A stretch of 41,786 nucleotides of DNA from Rhodobacter sp. (GCA_020250175.1 JADCEN010000067.1:1-41786), one strand, 5' to 3'. Shown: positions 24,907-34,209, counted from the stretch's first letter. Made by a program: numbers and translations. The notes: generated from the sequence alone by a model not told the origin.

Positions 24907-25686
24907 TTAATCGGCTGCTGCAGGCTCAAAACAGGCGGCCCGGCCATCCAAACGGATCGTCTCTGCCCCATCTGCAATCGCGGCAGCCCGGTTGCGGACC
25001 GACCGGGACGGTCTGGCGGCATCGCGCCCCTTGGGGTCGGGCAGCACGGCCGCCAGCCGCGCCGCCTGCACCGCCGTCAGATCGGCGGCTGAAACCCCGA
25101 AATGATGCTGTGCCGCCGCCTCGACGCCAAACACGCCCTCGTCGAATTCGGCCACATTCAGATACACCACCAGAATGCGCCGCTTGGTCCAGACCAGTTC
25201 CACCACGGGGGTGATCACCGCTTCCAGCGCCTTGCGGGGCCAGCTGCGCCCATGCCAGAGGAACACGTTCTTGACCAGCTGCTGGCTTAGCGTCGATGCC
25301 CCCCTTGTGCCGCCCTGTGCCACGGCACGGCGAATCTCGGCCATGTCGAACCCCCAATGCAGGCAGAAGTTGGCGTCTTCCGCCGCCACGACCGAACGCA
25401 GCATCACCGGGGCAATCTGATCTCCGCCCACCCAGCTGCGTTCCACTCCGCCCAGCCGGCGGCTTTCGGACAGCATGTAAGGCGTGGTCGGGGGCGGGAC
25501 GACGGCATAAAGCAGGATCAGCGCCAGCAGCAGCGCAACCAAAGCCGCGCCTGCGTGCAGGACCCATCGCAGGGCCTGCCGCACCCGTCCGCGCACCGGC
25601 TTTTGCAACGCGTCTGCCGCGTTAGGCCGGCCGGATGCCTCCGGGCCGGTCTTGTCTGCCTTGGACGTGCGGCGCGCCTGTACCAT
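24907..25686 (-). CDS. mtgA: Monofunctional peptidoglycan glycosyltransferase
   Basis: A 259-residue GT51 enzyme that polymerises lipid II at the membrane. One transmembrane helix is at about 43-63. The catalytic region has 'AAEDANFCLHWGFD' (catalytic Glu103), 'RGASTLSQQLVKN' and 'RKALEAVITPVVE' with further conserved residues. There is no transpeptidase domain, so it is the monofunctional MtgA, not a class A PBP. The N-terminal 40 residues are Arg/Lys-rich and cytoplasmic. Confidence 0.94.
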   Translation of the reverse strand: MVQARRTSKADKTGPEASGRPNAADALQKPVRGRVRQALRWVLHAGAALVALLLALILLYAVVPPPTTPYMLSESRRLGGVERSWVGGDQIAPVMLRSVVAAEDANFCLHWGFDMAEIRRAVAQGGTRGASTLSQQLVKNVFLWHGRSWPRKALEAVITPVVELVWTKRRILVVYLNVAEFDEGVFGVEAAAQHHFGVSAADLTAVQAARLAAVLPDPKGRDAARPSRSVRNRAAAIADGAETIRLDGRAACFEPAAAD

Positions 25687-25709
25687 CGCGGCAGATCAAT
25701 CATTGCGAC

Positions 25710-25743
25710 GGCCCCGGGTCAAGCCCGGGCTTGACCTGGGGCC
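25710..25743. repeat. REP-like palindrome between mtgA and the DUF1269 gene
   Basis: A 15-base-pair stem (25710-25724 with 25729-25743, one G.U pair) surrounds a CCGG loop, with the core GGTCAAGCCCGGGCTTGACC. Such 'GGGTCAAGCCCGG' palindromes are frequent between genes in alphaproteobacteria. It may serve as terminator for the DUF1269 gene. Confidence 0.5.
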
Positions 25744-25758
25744 GCACCGGCCACCCTG

Positions 25759-26256
25759 TCAGGCAGACGGGGCTTCAAGCGCTGATTTCAGCCTGTCTTC
25801 CTGTTCCTTGCTGAGCGAGGTCTGGATGACGCGGCCCTTGGCGCGGAACTCGCCCAGCCGGTCCAGCACCTTGTCACCGGTCACCTTGCGCACCAGCACA
25901 CCCACCGCCGCCCCGCCCGGCGTCAGGGCAGACCCGACCTCTTTCAGGAAGCCGTCATTGATCCCGATATCGGTCAGCTTGCCCGACAGTGCCCCGGCAC
26001 CTGCCCCCACGGCAGCCCCCAGCAGCGGGTTCAGGAACAAAAGCCCGATCAGCGCGCCCCACATGCCGCCACCGGCGGCCCCGGCGGCCGTCAGGTTGAC
26101 GGACTGATGCAGCGCCACCTTGCCATCTGCCGATTTGGTGACGACCACCGCATCTTCCATCTCCAGCAGATATTCCTTCTGCAGCTTGACCAATGCGGCG
26201 CGCAGCTCGAACGCCGTCGCTTCATCATCAAACCCCATCACGATCAGATCGGCCAT
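25759..26256 (-). CDS. DUF1269 family protein
   Basis: A 165-residue protein beginning 'MADLIVMGFDDEATAFELRAAL', with a glycine/alanine-rich central stretch 'GAAGGGMWGALIGLLFLNPLLGAAVGAGAGALSG' cut by small residues, a likely membrane-associating hairpin, and 'VGSALTPGGAAVGVLVRKV'. These fit the DUF1269 family, proposed to be membrane-bound; the function is unknown. GGAGG lies upstream of the ATG at 26256. It is monocistronic, flanked by hairpins on both sides. Confidence 0.85.
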   Translation of the reverse strand: MADLIVMGFDDEATAFELRAALVKLQKEYLLEMEDAVVVTKSADGKVALHQSVNLTAAGAAGGGMWGALIGLLFLNPLLGAAVGAGAGALSGKLTDIGINDGFLKEVGSALTPGGAAVGVLVRKVTGDKVLDRLGEFRAKGRVIQTSLSKEQEDRLKSALEAPSA

Positions 26257-26277
26257 CTCGATACCTCCAAAGTGAAG

Positions 26278-26301
26278 ACCCGCGCCGACATTGGCGCGGG
26301 T
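26278..26301. terminator. Hairpin between gltB and the DUF1269 gene
   Basis: ACCCGCGCC (26278-26286), loop GACATT, GGCGCGGGT (26293-26301) make a 9-base-pair stem. On the minus strand it follows gltB by about 95 bases and precedes the DUF1269 gene. The downstream T-content is modest (TCTTCACTTT), so it is a probable but not strong terminator for gltB. Confidence 0.55.
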
Positions 26302-26395
26302 TTGTTACGTCAACAAGACGTATTCGTACCCTGACACGCCTGCCCGGCGGAATTCGGACCGCGCCCGCACGGCGGCGGGTCTTGCAAGGCCGGGA

Positions 26396-29300
26396 TTATT
26401 CTGCCGGAACCGCCTGCGGCTCGTCACTCAGCGGGTGGGGAATGTGGATCAGCATTTCCTTCGGGCAGACCTGCACGAAGTTCAGCCGCTCCACCGCCCA
26501 GTCGTTCAGGATCTGCTTTGCCTTCAGGCTGCCCGTCTCCTGCGCATGGCGCTGCACCAGGCCGCGAAGCTGGGCTTCCCAATGCGGATGCGTCACCGCA
26601 CAGGTGACCAGCGATTCCAGGTTCATCATGTCTTCTGCCGTTCCCTGCGGATCATGGACGTAAGCCATGCCCCCGGTCATCCCGGCACCGAAATTGGCCC
26701 CGATCCGCCCCAGGATCACCGCCACCCCGCCCGTCATATACTCACAGCCGTTCGATCCGCAGCCTTCGACCACCACCTGCGCGCCCGAGTTGCGCACCGC
26801 GAACCGCTCGCCCGCACGCCCGGCCGCAAACAGCGCACCGGCCGTTGCCCCGTAGAGCACCGTGTTGCCGATGATCGTGTTCTCGGCCGCGACCAGTGGC
26901 GAGGCCATCTGTGGCCGCACCACGATCAGCCCGCCTGACAGGCCCTTGCCGACATAGTCATTGGCATCGCCCATCACCTCGATCTTCAGCCCCGGTGCGG
27001 CAAAGGCCCCCAGCGATTGCCCGGCATTGCCCGAAAGCTTCACCGTCAGATGATCCGGCTGCAGGCTGTTGCGCATGCCGAACTTGCGCACGATATGCGA
27101 TGAGGCCCGCGTGCCGATGGTGCGGTGCGTGTTGCGCACGGCATAGGACAGCTGCATCTTCTCGCCCTCCTCGAAAAAGCGTGCGCCATCGCGGACGATG
27201 TCGGCATCCAGGGTATCGGGCACCGCGTTGCGCGGTTTGCTGCGGTCATAGGTGATCTTCGATGCGCCATCGACCGTGATCAGCAGCGGATTAAGATCAA
27301 GGTCATCCAGATTCGCCGCCCCGCGCGAGACCTGCGTCAGCAGGTCGGCCCGCCCGATGATCTCGTCCATCGACCGCGCGCCGATCTGGCTCAGGATTTC
27401 GCGCACCTCCTGCGCATAGAAGGTGATCAGGTTCACTACCTTGTCGGCGTTGCCGGTGAACTTCTGCCGCAGCGCTTCGTTCTGGGTGCAGACACCCACC
27501 GGGCAGGTGTTGCTCTGGCACTGGCGCACCATGATGCAGCCCATTGCAATCAGCGCCGCCGTGCCGATGCCATATTCCTCGGCCCCCATCATTGCGGCCA
27601 TGACAATATCGCGCCCGGTGCGCAGCCCGCCGTCGGTGCGTAATGTCACCCGTTCGCGCAGATTGTTCATCGCCAGAACCTGATGCGCCTCGGTCAGGCC
27701 CATTTCCCAGGGCAGGCCCGCATATTTGATCGATGTGCCCGGCGAAGCCCCCGTGCCGCCGTTATGCCCCGAAATCAGGATCACATCGGCCTTGGCCTTG
27801 GCCACGCCGGCGGCAATCGTGCCCACACCGCTGGCCGACACCAGCTTGACCGTCACCTTGGCGCGCGGGTTGATCTGCTTGAGGTCGTAGATCAGCTGCG
27901 CCAGGTCTTCGATCGAATAGATGTCATGATGCGGCGGCGGCGAGATCAGCGTCACCCCCGGCGTGGAATGGCGCAGCCGCGCGATCAGCGCCGTCACCTT
28001 CATGCCGGGCAACTGGCCGCCTTCGCCGGGTTTGGCCCCCTGCGCCACCTTTATCTCCAGCTCTTCGCAGGCGTTGAGGTATTCCGCCGTCACGCCGAAG
28101 CGGCCAGAGGCCACCTGCTTGATCTTGGCACTGGGGTTGTCGCCGTTCGGCTCTGGCGTGAAATGCGCCGGGTCTTCGCCGCCCTCGCCCGAATCCGATT
28201 TTGCGCCGATGCGGTTCATCGCGATGTTCAGCGTCTTGTGCGCCTCGGGCGACAGCGCGCCAAGGCTCATGCCCGGGGTCACGAAGCGCTTGCGGATCGA
28301 GGTGATCGATTCCACCTCTTCAATGGGCACGGGCTTGCCCAGTGACTTGATGTCCAGCAGGTCGCGGATGTGGATCGGCGGGCTGGCCCGCATCGCCGCG
28401 CTGTATTGCTTCCAGAGGTCATAGGACGCACGGTCGCAGGCCGATTGCAGCATATGCATCGACGAGGCTTCCCATGCGTGCTTTTCGCCGGACCGGCGCG
28501 CCTTGTAGAACCCGCCGATGGGCAGCACGTCTGCCCCGCCCAGCCAGCCCCTGGCATGAACCTCTTCCAGCTTCTGTTCGATGCCCGATACGCCTATTCC
28601 CGAAATCCGGCTGTGCATGCCGGGGAAATATTCGGCCACCATGGCGCGGCTCAGGCCCACCGCCTCGAAGTTCAGGCCGCCGCGATAACTTGAAATCACC
28701 GAGATGCCCATCTTCGACATGATCTTCAGCAGGCCCGCATTGATGGCATCGCGGTAGCGGCGCATGGCATCGGTCAGCGACCCGTCGATCAGGCCGCGCG
28801 CAATCCGGTCCGCAATCGAATCCTGCGCCAGATAGGCGTTCACGGTCGTGGCCCCGCAGCCGATCAGAACGGCAAAGTAATGCGGGTCGATGCATTCCGC
28901 CGACCGCACGTTGACCGAACAGAAGGTGCGCAGCCCCTTGCGGGTCAGCCAGCTGTGCACGGCACTGGTGGCAAGAATCATCGGCATCGGCACCCTCGAC
29001 GGCCCCTGATGCTCATCCGTCAGCACCAGGTGCCCGGCCCCCGACCGCACGGCATCTTCGGCCTCGGCCCGGATCCGCTCCAGCCCCTGGCGCAGATCGT
29101 CCAGCCCGGCCTTCGCCGGGAAGGTGCAGTCGATGAAGGCCACCTGCACGCCGAACTGCCGGACCATGACATCAAATTCGGCGTTGGCGATAAACGGGCT
29201 TTCCAGGACCAGAATTTCGGCCTGGCTGGAATGTTCGTCCAGCACGTTCTTGAGGTTGCCGAACCGCGTCTTCAGGCTCATCACCCGGCTTTCGCGTAAA

Positions 29301-30940
29301 GAATCGATGGGCGGGTTGGTGACCTGGCTGAAGTTCTGGCGGAAGAAATGGCTGAGCGGGCGGTAGATCGATGACAGCACGGCAGCGGGCGTATCATCGC
29401 CCATGCTGGCGATCATTTCCTTGCCATCCTCGGCCATCGGGGCCAGGACCTGTTCCAGTTCCTCTAGCGTGTAGCCCGCCGCAATCTGGCGACGGCGCAA
29501 ATCGGACCCGGTGAACAGCGCCGTTTCGGGCACATCGCGCAGCAGCGCGTTCAGGTCCACGACCTTTTCGATCCAGTCACCAAAGGGCTGGGCCGCCGCC
29601 AGCTTGTCCTTCAGTTCGACATCGTGGTATAGCCTGCCCTCGGCCATATCGACGGCAATCATCTGCCCCGGACCGAGTGCGCCTTTTTCCCGAATGGTCG
29701 TTTCGTCAACCGGCACCATGCCCGCTTCCGACCCGGCAATCAGCAGCCCGTCGCCCGTCACCAGGTAACGCATCGGGCGCAGCCCGTTGCGGTCCAGCCC
29801 GCCGCAGACCCAGCGGCCATCGGTCATCGCCAGCGCCGCCGGCCCGTCCCAGGGTTCCATCACCGCGTTGCAATAGGCGTACATGTCTGCCCAGGCTTTC
29901 GGCATCTCACCGGTCATCTTCGACCAGGCTTCGGGCACCAGCATGGTCTTGGTCATCGGCGCATTGCGCCCCGACCGCACCATCACCTCGAACACCGCAT
30001 CCAGCGCGCCGGAGTCGGACGTGCCCGACGGGATGATCGGCTTGATGTCTTCCGCCGCATCGCCAAAGGCGGAAGAGGCCATGCGGATCTCATGGCTTTT
30101 CATCCAGTTGACGTTGCCCTTCAGCGTGTTGATCTCGCCGTTATGCGCCAGCATCCGGAACGGCTGGGCCAGCCACCACTGCGGGAAGGTGTTGGTGGAA
30201 TAGCGCTGATGATAGATCGCAAAGGCGGATTCGAACCGGTCGTCCAGCAGGTCTGGGTAGAAGGCCGCCACCTGCTCGGCCAGCATCATGCCCTTGTAGA
30301 TGATGCTGCGGCACGACAGCGAGCACAGGTAAAGCCCCTGGATCTGCGCGGCAATTGCCGCCTTCTCGATCCGGCGGCGGATGATGTAGAGTTCACGTTC
30401 GAAGCTTTCCCCGTCGATTGCCTTGTCGCAGCGGATCAGAATCTGCTCGATTTCGGGCCGGGTCGCATTCGCCTTGTCGCCCAGCACTTCGGTATTCACC
30501 GGCACATGGCGCCAGCCATAGATGTAGTGACCCATCCGCAGCACTTCGGTTTCCACGATTGTCCGGCAGCGTTCCTGCGCGCCGAAATCGGTGCGCGGCA
30601 GAAACACCTGGCCCACGGCTATCAGCTTTTGCACGTCCGGCTCGTGCCCGGTGCGCCGCACCTGATCGTAAAAGAACCGCACCGGTATCTGCACATGAAT
30701 GCCCGCACCGTCGCCGGTCTTGCCATCGGCATCCACGGCACCCCGGTGCCAGACCGCCTTCAGCGCATCAATGCCGTTCTGCACCACCTTGCGGCTGGGC
30801 TTTCCCGAGATCGCCACCACCAGACCCACGCCGCAGGACGAATGCTCATCATCGCTCCGGTACAGCGAACGGTCGTTCATGAAGGCGCGCCTGGCCTGCT
30901 CGGCGCGAATGTAGTCAGCCGCCAGTTCATCTTTCGTCAT
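26396..30940 (-). CDS. gltB: Glutamate synthase large subunit
   Basis: A 1514-residue GOGAT alpha subunit. A propeptide of about 35 residues precedes the nucleophile Cys36 in 'SSCGVGLV' of the class II glutaminase domain (36 to about 430). A central domain follows, then the FMN-binding synthase domain with 'KPGEGGQLPG' and 'SGHNGGTGASP', the 3Fe-4S cysteines in 'CIMVRQCQSNTCPVGVC', and the GXGXG C-domain ('KLSGNAGQSLGAF'). It transfers glutamine amide to 2-oxoglutarate with electrons from GltD. It starts three bases after a GFA gene, and gltD lies at the other end of the same operon instead of next to it. Confidence 0.97.
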   Translation of the reverse strand: MTKDELAADYIRAEQARRAFMNDRSLYRSDDEHSSCGVGLVVAISGKPSRKVVQNGIDALKAVWHRGAVDADGKTGDGAGIHVQIPVRFFYDQVRRTGHEPDVQKLIAVGQVFLPRTDFGAQERCRTIVETEVLRMGHYIYGWRHVPVNTEVLGDKANATRPEIEQILIRCDKAIDGESFERELYIIRRRIEKAAIAAQIQGLYLCSLSCRSIIYKGMMLAEQVAAFYPDLLDDRFESAFAIYHQRYSTNTFPQWWLAQPFRMLAHNGEINTLKGNVNWMKSHEIRMASSAFGDAAEDIKPIIPSGTSDSGALDAVFEVMVRSGRNAPMTKTMLVPEAWSKMTGEMPKAWADMYAYCNAVMEPWDGPAALAMTDGRWVCGGLDRNGLRPMRYLVTGDGLLIAGSEAGMVPVDETTIREKGALGPGQMIAVDMAEGRLYHDVELKDKLAAAQPFGDWIEKVVDLNALLRDVPETALFTGSDLRRRQIAAGYTLEELEQVLAPMAEDGKEMIASMGDDTPAAVLSSIYRPLSHFFRQNFSQVTNPPIDSLRESRVMSLKTRFGNLKNVLDEHSSQAEILVLESPFIANAEFDVMVRQFGVQVAFIDCTFPAKAGLDDLRQGLERIRAEAEDAVRSGAGHLVLTDEHQGPSRVPMPMILATSAVHSWLTRKGLRTFCSVNVRSAECIDPHYFAVLIGCGATTVNAYLAQDSIADRIARGLIDGSLTDAMRRYRDAINAGLLKIMSKMGISVISSYRGGLNFEAVGLSRAMVAEYFPGMHSRISGIGVSGIEQKLEEVHARGWLGGADVLPIGGFYKARRSGEKHAWEASSMHMLQSACDRASYDLWKQYSAAMRASPPIHIRDLLDIKSLGKPVPIEEVESITSIRKRFVTPGMSLGALSPEAHKTLNIAMNRIGAKSDSGEGGEDPAHFTPEPNGDNPSAKIKQVASGRFGVTAEYLNACEELEIKVAQGAKPGEGGQLPGMKVTALIARLRHSTPGVTLISPPPHHDIYSIEDLAQLIYDLKQINPRAKVTVKLVSASGVGTIAAGVAKAKADVILISGHNGGTGASPGTSIKYAGLPWEMGLTEAHQVLAMNNLRERVTLRTDGGLRTGRDIVMAAMMGAEEYGIGTAALIAMGCIMVRQCQSNTCPVGVCTQNEALRQKFTGNADKVVNLITFYAQEVREILSQIGARSMDEIIGRADLLTQVSRGAANLDDLDLNPLLITVDGASKITYDRSKPRNAVPDTLDADIVRDGARFFEEGEKMQLSYAVRNTHRTIGTRASSHIVRKFGMRNSLQPDHLTVKLSGNAGQSLGAFAAPGLKIEVMGDANDYVGKGLSGGLIVVRPQMASPLVAAENTIIGNTVLYGATAGALFAAGRAGERFAVRNSGAQVVVEGCGSNGCEYMTGGVAVILGRIGANFGAGMTGGMAYVHDPQGTAEDMMNLESLVTCAVTHPHWEAQLRGLVQRHAQETGSLKAKQILNDWAVERLNFVQVCPKEMLIHIPHPLSDEPQAVPAE

Positions 30941-30943
30941 GGC

Positions 30944-31381
30944 TTATTCCTTGGCCTGCATGGTCAGCGTCGCTTCGAATTCCGCCCCGGTCAGCCGGGG
31001 ATGATCCCCGGCAAAGGCATAGCCTTGCGGTTTCATTTCCACATGGATTTCTTGGGTCAGTGTCAGCCCGGACAGATCATCCAGCGTTCCCGCCGAAAGG
31101 ATGAAGTCCGCATCCTCTCCGTTCAGCCGGTACCACAGCCCTGATCCGCAGCGTCCGCAGAACGCCCGCGTTGCCCAGTCGGACGAGGTATAGACAATCA
31201 CATGTTCCTCTCCGCGAATTTGCATCGCGGCGAAGGGCACCGTCACGCTCAGGGTCGCCGACCCAGATATCTTGCGGCAGATGCTGCAGTGGCAGGCATG
31301 CATGTGGTCGTCCAGTTCCGCCGCAACATAGCGTACGGTACCACACTGGCAGCCGCCTTCGCGGGGACCCATGCTGCTCAT
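30944..31381 (-). CDS. GFA-domain zinc protein (first copy)
   Basis: A 145-residue GFA (glutathione-dependent formaldehyde-activating enzyme-like) protein. The two zinc sites are visible: 'CQCGTVRY' with 'CHCSICRK', and 'FCGRCGSGLWYR'. Despite the name, most family members have no shown formaldehyde activity; CENP-V is a relative. It overlaps the downstream end of the second GFA gene by four bases (31378-31381), and gltB starts three bases later, so it sits inside the glutamate synthase operon. It could bind metal or a thiol adduct. The role is unknown. Confidence 0.9.
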   Translation of the reverse strand: MSSMGPREGGCQCGTVRYVAAELDDHMHACHCSICRKISGSATLSVTVPFAAMQIRGEEHVIVYTSSDWATRAFCGRCGSGLWYRLNGEDADFILSAGTLDDLSGLTLTQEIHVEMKPQGYAFAGDHPRLTGAEFEATLTMQAKE

Positions 31382-31812
31382 GGCACAGCCTCGGGCACAT
31401 GGCGGTTCTTCTGTTCATACTCGGCCTGCGTCGCGCGGCGGTGGTCGCCCTGCAGGCGGGCAGAGGCCAGGGCACGGTCGGCGTAAACTTCAGACCGCAG
31501 CGGCCAGGTACAGGCTTCGTCGAACAGGCCCGGCATCAGATCATATGTCGTACCCGTGTTGTCCCGCATCCAAAGATGGCTGCCGCAGACCGAACAGAAC
31601 GCCCGTTCGGCAAAATCGGACGAGGCAAAGCGTGTGACCGGACCGTCCACTGCTACGGCATCGGCACTTGCGTTGAAGCACAGGAACAGCCCGCCCGACC
31701 AGCGCTGGCACATCCGGCAATGGCAGGCACCGGGGCGCGGGTCATGCGGGCCCGCAACGCGCACCGTCACGGCACCGCACAGACAGCGCCCGGTCAGCTC
31801 TGGCGCGGTCAT
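31378..31812 (-). CDS. GFA-domain zinc protein (second copy)
   Basis: A 144-residue GFA protein with 'CLCGAVTVRV', 'CHCRMCQRWSGG' and 'FCSVCGSHLWMRD' zinc motifs. It shares the domain plan of its neighbour but differs at most visible positions, so it is an old duplication or a separate acquisition, not a recent copy. Its stop overlaps the first copy's start, and the secreted-protein gene overlaps its own start (31809-31812): three coupled genes. Confidence 0.9.
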   Translation of the reverse strand: MTAPELTGRCLCGAVTVRVAGPHDPRPGACHCRMCQRWSGGLFLCFNASADAVAVDGPVTRFASSDFAERAFCSVCGSHLWMRDNTGTTYDLMPGLFDEACTWPLRSEVYADRALASARLQGDHRRATQAEYEQKNRHVPEAVP

Positions 31813-32606
31813 TTCCGCACCATCGCCGGTATCGGACCCGCTTCGGTTTCGAGGCCAGACATGGTTGCGTCACAGTCAAAGATCGGCGTCGTGGTGAAGA
31901 ATCCCGGCTCCCCCGGAAACACGAACTGGCGTGGCGTGCCATCGACCGGCACGATCCCGTCCGGTCGTTCCCATTCCGAGATGCCGGACAGGAAGATGCG
32001 CCAGTCGCGGTTGATGTATTCCTTGCCCCTGGCCTTCTGCACGATGCTGCCGTCGGGTGCCGTTTCCGTGTAGTCGAACTCGGTTTCTTCCAGCGTCACG
32101 CCATCGATGGTCACGCTGCGCCCCGTCAGCTTGTCAAAGCCGCGCACCACAGTCTGCGGACCGCCATCCTCGGCAAGGCCGAAGTCGAAGGTATCGATCC
32201 CAGTTGACAGAAGCGTGCTGAACGATGCCGGATCGGCAGGATCAGGAAGCAGGACCTGACGCGTGGTCGGGAACATCTCGAAGCTTTCGACCCACTGCGT
32301 CTCGCGGTCAATCCGGCTGACAAAGAAGAGGCCGTCCTGGTCAAAGTCTGCCCGCCACTGATCGCCCGGCGCATCGGCTTCGCAGCGGTAATGATTCGAC
32401 ACCCGGCACCCGCGCGACTGGATGGTCACCCAGCCCGTGCATCCCGGGGGCGGGCTGAATGTGCCGGGGATGGTGGCCTGCCCTTCGGCCGCTGACCCGA
32501 CCGGCAGGGCCAGACAGGCGAACAGGGCCAGTGCCCGATGGCCACCGGGACGCACCTTCGGCAGATGTCCCCTGCCGCCAGAACTCATCGCTGTCCGTCC
32601 CCACAT
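31809..32606 (-). CDS. Predicted exported protein of unknown function
   Basis: A 265-residue protein with a hydrophobic signal-like stretch 'ALALFACLALPVGSAAEG' after a basic leader, with likely cleavage near 'GSA-AEG'. The mature part begins 'QATIPGTFSPPPGCTGW', has cysteine pairs ('GCTGW', 'RGCRV', 'YRCEAD') and a beta-rich pattern 'DFDQDGLFFVSRIDRETQWVESFEMF'. I do not recognise the family. Start 32606 has GGAG upstream from the gltD end; 32588 is a credible alternative. It is encoded between gltD and the GFA genes, an odd neighbour for a cytoplasmic enzyme. Confidence 0.75.
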   Translation of the reverse strand: MWGRTAMSSGGRGHLPKVRPGGHRALALFACLALPVGSAAEGQATIPGTFSPPPGCTGWVTIQSRGCRVSNHYRCEADAPGDQWRADFDQDGLFFVSRIDRETQWVESFEMFPTTRQVLLPDPADPASFSTLLSTGIDTFDFGLAEDGGPQTVVRGFDKLTGRSVTIDGVTLEETEFDYTETAPDGSIVQKARGKEYINRDWRIFLSGISEWERPDGIVPVDGTPRQFVFPGEPGFFTTTPIFDCDATMSGLETEAGPIPAMVRK

Positions 32607-32610
32607 CTGC

Positions 32611-34047
32611 CTACTCCGCTGCCACAGTTACAGGTTGCGCAATATACTGCAAAATCGACTCTGCCGCTTCGCGCCCGTCCCGGATCGCCCAGACGACCAG
32701 GCTGGCCCCGCGCACGATGTCGCCTGCGGCGAAGACGCCGGGCAGGCTGGTTTCATGGGTGCGGAAATCGGACTTGATCGTGCCCCAGCGCGTCACGGCC
32801 AACTCCGGCACGCCCCAAAGCGTTGGAATCGCTTCCGGTTCGAACCCAAGCGCCATGATCACAAGGTCTGCCGGTTCCACATAATCGGCACCCTCGATCA
32901 CCTCGGGCATCTGCCGCCCGCTGGCCTCGGGCGCGCCAAGGCGCATGCGCTGCACGATCACGCCGTCCACCACGGCACCGCCGGTAAAGCCGCGTGGCGT
33001 GGACAGCCACACGAAATCCACGCCCTCTTCTTCCGCATTCGCCACTTCGCGCTGCGATCCCGGCATATTCGCCCGATCACGCCGGTACAGGCACTTGACC
33101 GACACCGCGCCCTGCCGGACCGCCGTGCGGACACAGTCCATCGCCGTGTCACCGCCGCCGATCACCACCACCCGCTTGCCCAGCGCGTTCAACTCGCCGC
33201 TGTCAAAGGCCTCGACCTCGTCGCCAAAGCTTTTCCGGTTTGATGCGGTAAGATAGTCAAGCGCCGGGACAATGCCCGCAGCGCCGATTCCGGGGGCGGC
33301 AAGACTGCGCGGCGTGTAGACGCCCGTGGCAATCAGCACGGCGTCATGCTGTCCCCGGATGGCGTCAAAGCTGATGTCTTCGCCGACGTTGCAGTTCAGA
33401 ACGAATTGCACACCGCCTGCCTGCAACTGCCCGATCCGCTGCATGACCACCGGCTTTTCAAGCTTGAAGCCCGGAATACCATAGGTCATCAGCCCGCCCG
33501 CACGGTCGTAGCGGTCATAGACCGTCACCTGCACGCCACGGCGGCGCAGCACGTCTGCCGCCGCCAGCCCGCCCGGACCGGCCCCAATGATGCCCACGCT
33601 TTCGGCCCGCTCTGCCGCCGGGCGGATCGGCTTGACCCAGCCCTGCTCCCAGGCGGTATCGGTGATGTATTTCTCGACCGCGCCGATGGTGACGGTGCCA
33701 TGGCCGGACGTCTCGATCACGCAATTGCCCTCGCACAGCCGGTCCTGCGGGCAGATCCGGCCGCAGATTTCCGGGAAGGTGTTGGTGGCCTGGCTCAGCT
33801 CATAGGCTTCCTGCAACCGGCCTTCCGCCGTCAGCCGCAACCAGTCGGGGATGTTGTTGTGCAGCGGGCAGTGGCTTTGGCAATAGGGCACGCCGCACTG
33901 GCTGCACCGCCCCGCCTGTTCCGCTGCCTTCCTGTCCGCGAATTCCTGGTAGATTTCAAGAAAATCCTGCGCGCGCAGGTTCGGCGGCCGCTTTTCCGGC
34001 GTTTCCTTGGTGACAGTGACGAACTGCAGCATGCGTTGCTTGGCCAT
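32611..34047 (-). CDS. gltD: Glutamate synthase small subunit
   Basis: A 478-residue GltD-type FAD/NADPH oxidoreductase that passes electrons from NADPH to GltB. The N-terminal Fe-S region is 'CSQCGVPYCQSHCPLHNNIPDW' split over 'CGRICPQDRLCEGNC'. The FAD motif is 'GIIGAGPGGLAAADVLRRRG'; the NADPH motif is 'VVVIGGGDTAMDCVRTAVRQG'; 'GVFAAGDIVRGASLVVWAIRDGR' binds FAD at the C-terminus. It is the first gene of the operon, with a palindrome about 65 bases upstream. Confidence 0.96.
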   Translation of the reverse strand: MAKQRMLQFVTVTKETPEKRPPNLRAQDFLEIYQEFADRKAAEQAGRCSQCGVPYCQSHCPLHNNIPDWLRLTAEGRLQEAYELSQATNTFPEICGRICPQDRLCEGNCVIETSGHGTVTIGAVEKYITDTAWEQGWVKPIRPAAERAESVGIIGAGPGGLAAADVLRRRGVQVTVYDRYDRAGGLMTYGIPGFKLEKPVVMQRIGQLQAGGVQFVLNCNVGEDISFDAIRGQHDAVLIATGVYTPRSLAAPGIGAAGIVPALDYLTASNRKSFGDEVEAFDSGELNALGKRVVVIGGGDTAMDCVRTAVRQGAVSVKCLYRRDRANMPGSQREVANAEEEGVDFVWLSTPRGFTGGAVVDGVIVQRMRLGAPEASGRQMPEVIEGADYVEPADLVIMALGFEPEAIPTLWGVPELAVTRWGTIKSDFRTHETSLPGVFAAGDIVRGASLVVWAIRDGREAAESILQYIAQPVTVAAE

Positions 34048-34112
34048 GTGGGCACCTTCCGGAAAGCTTGCATCGGGATATGTGTGATAGGCCGGTCCGG
34101 CAAGGATTAAAA

Positions 34113-34127
34113 GTCAGTACAACTGAC
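34113..34127. promoter_or_regulatory. Palindromic operator candidate upstream of gltD
   Basis: GTCAGT-ACA-ACTGAC is a perfect inverted repeat 66 bases upstream of the gltD start, and a further half-like TAGGTCAGT follows at 34184-34192. The pattern recalls TetR-type GTCAGT/ACTGAC operators. The regulator is not in the window; assignment is inferred from symmetry. Confidence 0.4.
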
Positions 34128-34209
34128 CTATAAACGGGTTGTTGCAGCCTTGGCGGGTTTTTCTTGCCAGGACGGGCAAGATTTAGGTCAGTATGTGTTA
34201 TCTAATGGG

